This document shows positions 1 through 6,921 of a stretch of DNA of 20,112 bases, one piece after another. The notes under the pieces were generated by a model, which made no database searches, was not told the DNA's origin, and saw only the letters and a list, made by a program, of their open reading frames with translations. This DNA comes from Lachnospiraceae bacterium UBA7054. GTDB taxonomy: Bacteria; Bacillota; Clostridia; Lachnospirales; Lachnospiraceae. Position 1 is the first letter of the stretch. Every line of letters begins with the position of its first letter. A program made the position numbers and the translations under genes. The stretch is from assembly GCA_002492725.1 (NCBI GenBank), contig DLAF01000066.1, positions 1-20,112 of the forward strand, written 5' to 3'.

Positions 1-21
1 TTTATTAAATGACTGCTATAC

Positions 22-58
22 AAAAAAATCCTTGACAAAACCTGAGTTTTGTCAAGGA
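22..58 (-). terminator. T-box intrinsic terminator
   Basis: A perfect 12-bp stem (TCCTTGACAAAA with TTTTGTCAAGGA, at 47-58 and 29-40) with a 6-base loop is followed on the minus strand by seven T. The 5' arm holds the CCUUGA that the antiterminator would use instead, so this hairpin is the off state of the leader. Confidence 0.93.
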
Positions 59-173
59 CGAATAAACTTTATCCGCGGTGCCACCTTGATTCACGGGAAC
101 CTCCCGTGCCCTTTGCAGGATACCAACATATCCCCGGCCTCTGACGCGTGCCCTACGTTGCAGAATACTCTGT

Positions 174-223
174 GCCGAGGATGCGAAGCATCCTCGAAAG
201 TTAATTTTGCAGAAATTTACTTT
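174..223 (-). repeat. Two-hairpin repeat, copy 1, inside the T-box leader
   Basis: On the minus strand the element starts with AAAGTAAATTT, a 5-base loop and AAATTAACTTT (223-197), giving an 11-bp stem with one A-A mismatch. It is followed directly by CGAGGATGC, loop TTC, GCATCCTCG (196-176), a perfect 9-bp stem. The same module occurs at 19735-19792 in the same orientation with different loops and changed stem pairs. The bases just outside this copy read GCACAG on both sides (left flank followed by one C), which could be a small target-site duplication, although the GGCA on the right is shared with copy 2. No known family is recognised. Confidence 0.8.
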
Positions 224-361
224 GCTGTGCACATTTGACTGCACCCTCAGCGGTCCATTTGATGACTTGTTTCTTACCTGACTCTCAGCAACACAGGCTC
301 TCTGTAAAGGCATCATCACCGTTATCTCCGCTTCAACGGTTTAGCTGATTAAATTTTCTAT

Positions 362-390
362 AGAATAGCACTTGTAAAATTATCTGTCAA
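362..390 (-). promoter_or_regulatory. Sigma-A-type promoter of the T-box leader
   Basis: On the minus strand TTGACA (385-390) is followed by a 17-base spacer and TATTCT (362-367). This is a near-consensus vegetative promoter. It lies just upstream of the first leader sequence, so transcription would begin near 355 and run leftward through the T-box and out of the window. Confidence 0.8.
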
Positions 391-414
391 GAGGCACGGA
401 AAAATTTTTATACT

Positions 415-1468
415 TTATAATCCCGACAGATCCACCTGATAGAGCAACTTCTCCGGTAAGGCATCCATCTGATAAAACAGGATCAAATACCAGGGCAGAT
501 AAAGGATTTCCCCGTCCCTTTCAACGTTTGCTCCGCAAAATACCAAACGTTTCCCAAATTTCCAATTTTCCACTGACAGCATACGGTTCAGGGCTGCATG
601 TTTTTTATAATCGCTGCCCGACTTGATCTCCACAAGATCGACGGACATTCCCCTCTGCACCACAAAGTCAATCTCTCCCGTCTTTTTGGAATCAAAATAA
701 TGAAGGGCAAATCCATTGGCCGTCAACTGCTGTGCCATCATATTTTCCAGAATACTGCCCATATTGATATCCAACTGCCCCTTAAGAATCGCAAACTGAA
801 TATTCTCCATACAGGCTGCGCTGGTTGCGAATCACCTTTGCGATATCCTGCGTATCCACGTAAAGCTGTACATTTTCCGGCATTCCCCCGACAATGATAT
901 AGCTGTAAAACAGCCTAATCAGCGTATCGTGAACAGAATCCGAAACCCGCTGTTCTTTCTCATAGCATTCCTTCAGGTAACGAACCGTCTCCTCCTGCAC
1001 GCCGTTCGCCCATAGGTACTCCTCCAAATCCAGAGGATACATTTTGTAAATTTCCTCATAGCCAACAGGATAGGACTTGATCTCCTGAAAACGCACTCCC
1101 AACAGGGAACCTGACTCGATATAGTCAAACCTTCCATCCTCCACCAAAAACTTGATGGCTGCCCTGGCTCGCGGGCACTCCTGTATCTCGTCCAATAAGA
1201 TCAGGGTCTTCCCCGGTTCCAACGGCGTTTGCACATAGGCTGTCAGATTTGTGAGGATTTCCGCCGCGGTAAGCCTGCTGTCAAAGATATCCGCCGCCTT
1301 CTCATCCGTCACGAAATTGATTTCCACAAAATGAGCGTATTCTCTCCTGCCAAACTCGCGTATCAGCGTCGTTTTGCCAATCTGTCTGGCCCCCACAACG
1401 CAGAGTGCCTTCCGCTCCGGTTCTCTTTTCCATGCCAACAGCTTCCCGTAAGCCCTTCTTCGCAGCAT
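415..1468 (-). pseudogene. Broken AAA/DUF4143-type ATPase gene
   Basis: Two fragments of one protein type lie in different frames. The upstream fragment (1468-782, 228 residues from the chosen start) has a Walker A motif GARQIGKTT, a Walker B motif LILLDEIQE and the family stretch PENVQLYVDTQDIAKVIRNQ. The downstream fragment (up to 810, ending at 415) has the C-terminal nuclease-like part with GEIDFVVQ and VEIKSGSDYKKH. Intact family members are roughly 400 or more residues and carry about 100 more residues between these blocks, so the junction near 800-815 looks like an internal deletion with frame change and not a single-base error. The start at 1468 is chosen because GGGGAGGAG precedes it at good spacing; an earlier ATG at 1528 exists but lacks this support. 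Intact members are variously linked to toxin-antitoxin-like or mobile loci, with no settled function. The product is probably inactive. Confidence 0.85.
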
Positions 1469-1512
1469 ATACCCGCTCCTCCCCATAAATACATTTTCCC
1501 TCATACTTATGG

Positions 1513-1552
1513 TGTAACATTTTTCCAAAAATAATACAAGGTGTTTGTTACA
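1513..1552. repeat. Inverted repeat upstream of the ATPase remnant
   Basis: TGTAACA (1513-1519) and TGTTACA (1546-1552) are exact reverse complements separated by 26 bases in an AT-rich gap between purL and the ATPase remnant. It could be an operator or the remains of a mobile-element end. The arms are short, so chance is possible. Confidence 0.35.
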
Positions 1553-1595
1553 TTATTCTGCGGTTTTCATGTGCTGTCCGCGACATTTTTCCAAC

Positions 1596-4500
1596 TTATT
1601 TAAAGTATGCAACCCCGCTCTCAAAGATCTTCATATCCTGCTCTCCGTAAATATTGACCGCCACAGACTCGCCCCGTCTCTCGGCATGCGCCATCTTTCC
1701 AAGGATACGCCCGTCAGGAGAAGTGATGCCCTCGATTGCCGCATAGGAACCGTTGATATTCCATTCCTCATCCATGGATACATAACCGTCGGCATCCGCA
1801 TACTGTGTTGCCACCTGACCGTTTGCAAAGAGTTTGTCGATCCACTCTTTCGGCGCAACGAACCGGCCTTCTCCATGCGACGCCGGGTTTACATAAGTCT
1901 GTCCAACCTCTACCCCTGCAAGCCACGGCGATTTGTTGGAAACGACCTTTAAATAAACCATCTTGGAAATATGGCGGTTCACGGTGTTGAAGGTCAGCGT
2001 AGGAGAATCCGCCTCCTGTCCGCGAATCTCACCGTAAGGCACCAGCCCCAGCTTGATGAGCGCCTGAAAGCCGTTGCAGATTCCCAGCGCCAAACCGTCT
2101 CTCTCGTTTAACAGCCGCATAACCGCCTCTTTGATTTTTTCATTCTGAAAGGCCGTGGCAAAGAATTTCGCGGAACCGTCCGGCTCGTCGCCCGCGGAAA
2201 AGCCACCCGGGAACATAATGATCTGTGCCTGTCCGATTGCCTTCTCAAAAGCTTCCACGCTCTCCCTGATATCCGCCGCATTCCGGTTCTTAAACACTTG
2301 CACCACAGTCTCGGCTCCTGCATTTTCAAAAGCCTTTGCGCTGTCGTACTCGCAGTTCGTGCCCGGGAACACCGGAATAAACACGGTGGGTTTCGCCACC
2401 TTATGCCTGCACACATACACAGCCTTTGTCTGGTAAAGTGATGTCTCCACAGGGCTCTTATCCTGTCCTGCCGTGTAAGGGAACACTCTGTCAAGTGTAC
2501 CGCTCCACGCCCATCTTGCATCTTCTCCGGAAATTTTCATGGAACCATAGCTGAATGTGCCGTCCGCCGTTACGGTACCAATCTCCTCGTAAGCAATGCC
2601 GAGCCCTTTCAGCGCATGCACAGCCCCTGCCGGCATTTCCGCCACGATATCGCCAAGTCCCTTGTCAAAGAGCCTGTCCTTCTTATAGGAAGAATCCACC
2701 GCCACACCGAGACCGTTGCCAAAAGCCATCTTACTGATTGCTGCCGCCACGCCTTTTGCATCCAGAGCGTAAGCTGCCACAATCTTTCTCTTCTTCCTAT
2801 CGACAGGGATCCCGTTTATGACGTCTGTGTCAGTATACTCTGACATCAATGTCATAATTTTATCATACAACGTCATAACCCCGTCATAGACAGGCAGATC
2901 ATATTCATCCTTCGGGATACAGAAGCGCACCAGCCGGTCTCCCGGAACCTTTAATTCCGGGGAAACGATATTGCCGCTCTTGTTCACATCCACCGCAAAG
3001 GATACCAGCGTGGGAGGCACATCAATGTCATTGAAGGTGCCTGACATGGAATCCTTTCCGCCGATGGAGGGCAGTCCATACTTCATCTGTGCATCGTAAG
3101 CGCCAAGAAGTGCCGCAAAAGGCTGGCTCCAACGGGAAGGCTCCTCGCTCATGCGCCGGAAATATTCCTGAAAGGTAAAACGGATCGTTCTGTAATCTCC
3201 GCCGTTTGCCACGATCTTTGCCATGGATTCCGTCACCGCATAGACAGCGCCGTGATAAGGGCTCCAGGTGGAAAGATAGGGATCAAAGCCATAACTCATC
3301 ATAGTGACCGTATCCGTCTTTCCCGTAAGGGTCGGGAGTTTTGCCACCATGGCCTGCGTCTCCGTGAGCTGATACTTACCGCCGTAGGGCATGAACACAC
3401 TGCCCGCGCCGATGGAAGCGTCAAACATCTCCACAAGTCCCTTCTGAGAGCATACATTGAGATCGCCAAGCAAAGCAAGCCATGCCGTCCGCACATCACC
3501 GCGGGAAACCGCCTGCCCCACTACCGGATTCGTTATTTTCCGGAAATAATTATTATTCTCATCCGGCAGCTCCACAAAAACCTCCGTCTCCTGATGCGCA
3601 CCGTTGGTATCCAGGAAAGCTCTGGAAAGATCCACGATCTTTTTGCCGCGCCAATTGAGCACCAGACGGGGTTCCTCCGTCACTACCGCCACAGGCACCG
3701 CTTCGAGGTTCTCCTCCCCTGCATAGGCAAGAAACTGCTCCACATCGTCGGGAGATACCACCACCGCCATGCGTTCCTGGGATTCGGAGATTGCCAGCTC
3801 CGTACCGTCAAGCCCCGCATATTTCTTGGGAACCTTATCTAGATCGACTACCAGGCCGTCCGCCAGCTCACCGATGGCTACGGACACACCGCCCGCACCG
3901 AAGTCATTACATTTCTTGATCAGGCGGCTCGCCTCCTCGCGCCTGAAAAGCCGCTGCAGCTTACGTTCCGTTGGGGCATTCCCCTTCTGTACTTCCGCGC
4001 CGCAGGTATCGATGGATTTCTCCGTATGCACCTTGGAGGAACCTGTCGCGCCGCCGCAGCCGTCACGTCCGGTTCTGCCGCCCAAAAGGATAATGACGTC
4101 GCCCGGATCGGAAGTCGCCCGGATCACGTTCTTTCTGGGCGCCGCGCCCATGACCGCGCCAATTTCCATGCGCTTTGCCACATAATTCGGATGATAGATT
4201 TCTTTGACCAGTCCGGTCGCAAGCCCGATCTGATTGCCGTAAGAGGAATAACCGTTCGCCGCGCCGCGCACCAGCTTCTTTTGCGGAAGTTTTCCTTTCA
4301 GGGTATCCGCCACCGGCACCGTGGGATCCGCTGCGCCGGTCACACGCATCGCCTGATAAACATAGCCTCTGCCCGAAAGGGGATCGCGGATTGCGCCGCC
4401 CAGACAGGTAGCCGCGCCGCCGAAAGGCTCGATTTCGGTGGGATGGTTATGCGTTTCATTCTTAAAAAATACCAGCCATTCTTCTTTCACCGGGCCATTG

Positions 4501-5444
4501 CCGTAATCCATTTCCACGGGCACCACCACGGAACAGGCGTTGATTTCATCCGACTCCTCCATATCCGCAAGCTTTCCGTCTTTTTTCAACTTCCGCATTG
4601 CCGCAAGCGCCAGATCCATCAGGCAGACAAACTTATCCTCCCTATCCCCGAAAATTTCTTTTCGCACGTTCAGATAACTCTGATAAGCATCCTCAATGGG
4701 TTTTCTGTAATAGCCCTCGCCGAAGCGCACATTCTTAAGCTCCGTGGAAAACGTCGTATGGCGGCAATGGTCAGACCAATAGGTGTCAAGCACCCGGATC
4801 TCCGTCATGGTAGGATCCCTGTGCTCCTCCCCCTGATAATACTTCTGAATATGCAGAAAGTCCTTGAAAGTCATCGCCAGACCCAGCGAATCATAAAGTT
4901 TGCGCAGTTCTTCCTCCGGCATGGAGGCAAACCCGTCAAAAACCGCCACGTCTGCCGGTTCCTCATAAGCCATCTGAAGCGTATCCGGCTTGACCATATC
5001 CGTCTCTCTGGAATCCACCGGATTAATGCAGTATGCCTTGATCCGCGCAAGCTCCTCATCCGTCACATTCCCATTGACCAGATAAGTCACAGCTGTACGG
5101 ATGATGGGTTCCTCATCCTCTTTTAAAAACTGCACACATTGAACGGCCGAATCCGCACGCTGATCAAACTGTCCCGGCAAAAATTCCACCGAGAACACTT
5201 TTGCGTTCTCCGGTATCTCGATTGTCTCCCGATACAGGATATCCACCGGCGGCTCCGAAAAGACTGTTTGACAGGCCCTCTCAAAGACCTCATCAGAAAT
5301 ATTTTCCACATCATAGCGGATCAATACCCGCACCTGTTCTACGCTTTTGATCCCCAGAAAACCTTCAATCTCCTCCTTCAGCTCCCTGGCCCTGACTGCA
5401 AACGGTTCCTTCTTTTCCACATAAATGCGCCTTACGTTTCCCAT
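1596..5444 (-). CDS. purL: Phosphoribosylformylglycinamidine synthase, single-chain
   Basis: This enzyme makes FGAM from FGAR, glutamine and ATP in cytosolic purine synthesis (EC 6.3.5.3). The 1282-residue product is the long fused form, with synthetase and glutaminase in one chain. Visible landmarks are the N-terminal domain; the FGAM synthetase motif HNHPTEIEPFGGAATCLGG near residue 332; two AIRS-like halves, with GGKDSMSGTF in the second; and a C-terminal class I glutaminase beginning KPTVFIPVFPGTNCEYDSA. The glutaminase has nucleophile Cys1123 in LGICNGFQ and the His1190/Glu1192 pair in SHGEGRF. The start at 5444 matches where this family usually begins (MGNVRRIYVEKK) and has GGAGGAG upstream. 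A start six codons earlier at 5462, preceded by AGGAG at nine bases, is equally well placed. The gene is intact. No purine-pathway neighbour is present, so it appears to be a stand-alone pur gene. Little space for a private promoter is left downstream of the hairpin at 5492-5524. Confidence 0.97.
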   Translation of the reverse strand: MGNVRRIYVEKKEPFAVRARELKEEIEGFLGIKSVEQVRVLIRYDVENISDEVFERACQTVFSEPPVDILYRETIEIPENAKVFSVEFLPGQFDQRADSAVQCVQFLKEDEEPIIRTAVTYLVNGNVTDEELARIKAYCINPVDSRETDMVKPDTLQMAYEEPADVAVFDGFASMPEEELRKLYDSLGLAMTFKDFLHIQKYYQGEEHRDPTMTEIRVLDTYWSDHCRHTTFSTELKNVRFGEGYYRKPIEDAYQSYLNVRKEIFGDREDKFVCLMDLALAAMRKLKKDGKLADMEESDEINACSVVVPVEMDYGNGPVKEEWLVFFKNETHNHPTEIEPFGGAATCLGGAIRDPLSGRGYVYQAMRVTGAADPTVPVADTLKGKLPQKKLVRGAANGYSSYGNQIGLATGLVKEIYHPNYVAKRMEIGAVMGAAPRKNVIRATSDPGDVIILLGGRTGRDGCGGATGSSKVHTEKSIDTCGAEVQKGNAPTERKLQRLFRREEASRLIKKCNDFGAGGVSVAIGELADGLVVDLDKVPKKYAGLDGTELAISESQERMAVVVSPDDVEQFLAYAGEENLEAVPVAVVTEEPRLVLNWRGKKIVDLSRAFLDTNGAHQETEVFVELPDENNNYFRKITNPVVGQAVSRGDVRTAWLALLGDLNVCSQKGLVEMFDASIGAGSVFMPYGGKYQLTETQAMVAKLPTLTGKTDTVTMMSYGFDPYLSTWSPYHGAVYAVTESMAKIVANGGDYRTIRFTFQEYFRRMSEEPSRWSQPFAALLGAYDAQMKYGLPSIGGKDSMSGTFNDIDVPPTLVSFAVDVNKSGNIVSPELKVPGDRLVRFCIPKDEYDLPVYDGVMTLYDKIMTLMSEYTDTDVINGIPVDRKKRKIVAAYALDAKGVAAAISKMAFGNGLGVAVDSSYKKDRLFDKGLGDIVAEMPAGAVHALKGLGIAYEEIGTVTADGTFSYGSMKISGEDARWAWSGTLDRVFPYTAGQDKSPVETSLYQTKAVYVCRHKVAKPTVFIPVFPGTNCEYDSAKAFENAGAETVVQVFKNRNAADIRESVEAFEKAIGQAQIIMFPGGFSAGDEPDGSAKFFATAFQNEKIKEAVMRLLNERDGLALGICNGFQALIKLGLVPYGEIRGQEADSPTLTFNTVNRHISKMVYLKVVSNKSPWLAGVEVGQTYVNPASHGEGRFVAPKEWIDKLFANGQVATQYADADGYVSMDEEWNINGSYAAIEGITSPDGRILGKMAHAERRGESVAVNIYGEQDMKIFESGVAYFK

Positions 5445-5491
5445 GCTCGCTCTCTCCTCCATTGATGCAATCTCCTAATGGTTAAATGGTT

Positions 5492-5524
5492 AAAAAAGAT
5501 ACCCCGCCCTCGAAGTATCTTTTT
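5492..5524 (-). terminator. Hairpin terminator between tetR-type gene and purL
   Basis: AAAAGATAC and GTATCTTTT form a 9-bp stem around a GC-rich loop, with A and T runs on the two sides. Read on the minus strand it follows the regulator gene and ends in a run of six T, so it works as an intrinsic terminator. It stands only about 30 bases before the purL ribosome site, so it could instead act as an attenuator for read-through into purL. Confidence 0.75.
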
Positions 5525-5538
5525 GTGTTATCTGCCTT

Positions 5539-6123
5539 CTATATCTCCGTACTCAGTCCCTGCATAATATAGAGCAGCTGTTCGTCTACCATCTTCTCCG
5601 TGATGCCAAAGGTCTGTGCATTGATCTTCATGCCCTCCAGCACATACATGATGTTTGCCGCCGCTCCTTTGGGATCTTCACAATAGAATTCACCACTGGC
5701 GATCCCTGCCTCGATCAGCTTCTCAATCACCATGACACCTGCGTCAAACCGCCTGCGCAGCATATTTTCCTGATCAGTCGCCTTATGACAAAAGAAATAT
5801 TCATAGACCGCTACAGTCAAATTGTCCTTTTTCCGCAAGAGTTCCTTCTTCTGCTCTTTCAAAAAAAGAGTCAGAATATCCGCCGCCGTATCTCCCTGTG
5901 CGATCCGCTCCGTAAACACATCGTCAGTCTCATCTGCCTCCATCCGTAATACCTCCAGCAGAATCTGATCTGTGCTTTCAAAGTACAGATACAGACCACC
6001 ACGGCTGATCTCACAAGCCTCCACGATATCCTTCATCGTCACACTCTGAAAGCCCTTCTCCACAAACACCTTTCTGGCAGTATCCAAAATATACTTCTTT
6101 TTCTGTGCCGATTTCTCTCCCAT
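5539..6123 (-). CDS. TetR/AcrR-family transcriptional regulator
   Basis: This is a DNA-binding repressor-type protein of 194 residues, a usual TetR length. The N-terminal helix-turn-helix is plain: ILDTARKVFVEKGFQSVTM followed by DIVEACEISRGGLYLYF, ending in the recognition-helix signature GGLYLYF. The C-terminal two thirds are the variable helical ligand-binding and dimer part; nothing in it tells the ligand. The start at 6123 (MGEKSAQKKKYIL) is preferred because GTAGGGAG lies just upstream; an in-frame ATG 11 codons earlier lacks a site. It lies 66 bases downstream of the 170-residue gene on the same strand and probably shares its transcript. It has no adjacent transporter on that strand, so its target is not evident; autoregulation of the pair is the simplest guess. 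Confidence 0.92.
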   Translation of the reverse strand: MGEKSAQKKKYILDTARKVFVEKGFQSVTMKDIVEACEISRGGLYLYFESTDQILLEVLRMEADETDDVFTERIAQGDTAADILTLFLKEQKKELLRKKDNLTVAVYEYFFCHKATDQENMLRRRFDAGVMVIEKLIEAGIASGEFYCEDPKGAAANIMYVLEGMKINAQTFGITEKMVDEQLLYIMQGLSTEI

Positions 6124-6189
6124 GTTTTTCTCCCTACATTCCCTAACGTTTAACAATGTATCCTGCGGAGACTATCCCGCCTTTTTCTC

Positions 6190-6702
6190 TTACTCCTCCG
6201 CCTCTTTGACATTGACCACTCTGGTCTGCACCGGCGTATCCCAAAAATCCAGATTTGCCTTCATCTTCTTAAGCACATGCAGAAAAATACCTTTTTCCAC
6301 AGCCTCCGACCACATCCGGCCTTTGGTCATACCGCCCATCACATACTTGGACAAAATTCCTTTCAGCACGTCCATCTCCTGAATCGTGCATTTCTCGATG
6401 ATCCGAAGTTCATCCTGCACCGTGCGGATCTTTAAACGTGAGTAAACATATCTGTGATTGCGGTCCATCAGCTTCGTCCGCTGCGCCTCCTTGATAAAAC
6501 TCATCAAGGTGCTGTCATACACCGGAAAGGAAATGGAATGTTCCTCAATGCCGGAACCTGAATAGCTCTGCTGTACACTGGTTCCCATCTTGCTTTCCAA
6601 CCAGGGCAGATACCTCGCCAGTTTCTCTACATCCGGCCGGTACTCATTGACCACCTGCTGTCTGTAGGCAATATCTTCTTTATCAAACTGTATCTTATCC
6701 AT
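6190..6702 (-). CDS. Uncharacterised 170-residue protein
   Basis: I do not recognise a functional family. The 170-residue product starts MDKIQFDKEDIAYRQQVV and has no signal peptide or membrane segment, so it is probably cytosolic. Visible blocks are a short N-terminal helix region with RYLPWLES, a middle strand-like part SISFPVYDSTLMSFIKEA, then MDRNHRYVYSRLKIRT, and a charged C-terminal half with LKGILSKYVMGGMTKGRMW. The pattern looks like a conserved protein of Lachnospiraceae, judged only by its regular, well-formed sequence. It is the first gene of a likely two-gene unit with the TetR-type regulator downstream. A candidate promoter is at 6826-6855. The ribosome site is weak (GTGAGTG). 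Confidence 0.8.
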   Translation of the reverse strand: MDKIQFDKEDIAYRQQVVNEYRPDVEKLARYLPWLESKMGTSVQQSYSGSGIEEHSISFPVYDSTLMSFIKEAQRTKLMDRNHRYVYSRLKIRTVQDELRIIEKCTIQEMDVLKGILSKYVMGGMTKGRMWSEAVEKGIFLHVLKKMKANLDFWDTPVQTRVVNVKEAEE

Positions 6703-6825
6703 GACTGCTTTTCACTCACTTTCGTTATCCATAACAATCTACGAATTGATCCGTATCCAAAGCCGGTCAAAATTCTCCCGACAAGTCTGTCATTTTCAAT
6801 TTTAACACAAATTTCTAAAAAGTAC

Positions 6826-6855
6826 AGTATAAAAAAGCAGAAGGTTCTTGTGCAA
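6826..6855 (-). promoter_or_regulatory. Candidate promoter of the 170-aa gene and tetR-type gene
   Basis: On the minus strand TTGCAC (6850-6855), an 18-base spacer and TATACT (6826-6831) lie upstream of the gene starting at 6702, just after the terminator of the preceding gene. The leader would be about 115 bases long. Confidence 0.6.
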
Positions 6856-6867
6856 CAATAACACTGC

Positions 6868-6901
6868 AAAAGGGACAGGCGCATTCGGCACCCGTCCCTT
6901 T
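6868..6901 (-). terminator. Terminator of the secreted transglutaminase-like gene
   Basis: On the minus strand AAAGGGAC and GTCCCTTT pair around an inner GGTGCC...GCGCC region, followed by TTTTG. It sits 20 bases after the stop codon of the large secreted protein gene. Confidence 0.8.
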
Positions 6902-6921
6902 CGTTTCTGTTAGCAAATACC

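Larger units (their letters stand above)
22..355 (-). ncRNA. T-box leader, probably tryptophan-specific
   Basis: This is a tRNA-sensing leader RNA that controls a gene beyond the left edge. Read on the minus strand it has the Stem I signatures AGAGAG (298-303) and GCUGAGAG (282-289), then the T-box sequence AAGGUGGCACCGCGG (73-87), then an intrinsic terminator. Stem I is closed by GCGG (328-331) pairing with CCGC beside the specifier, and UGAUGA pairs with UCAUCA above it. The 3' side of the resulting loop reads AAUGGA, which places UGG (255-257) as specifier, followed by the usual purine. UGG is the Trp codon. The bulge UGGC would pair with a GCCA tRNA end, and bacterial tRNA-Trp has G as discriminator, which supports the Trp call independently. 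UCAAGG near 85 can pair with CCUUGA of the terminator 5' arm to form the antiterminator. A repeat element (174-223) sits where Stem II is expected. The T-box call is firm; the amino acid is an inference. Confidence 0.93.

Noticed and set aside
5..319. Minus-strand open frame of 104 codons at the left edge
   Set aside because: It covers the structured T-box leader and its terminator, so it is not expected to be translated.
4026..5126. Plus-strand open frame of 366 codons opposite purL
   Set aside because: It lies entirely within the coding region of purL, has a His/Arg-rich composition typical of an antisense frame, and shows no ribosome site or family motif.
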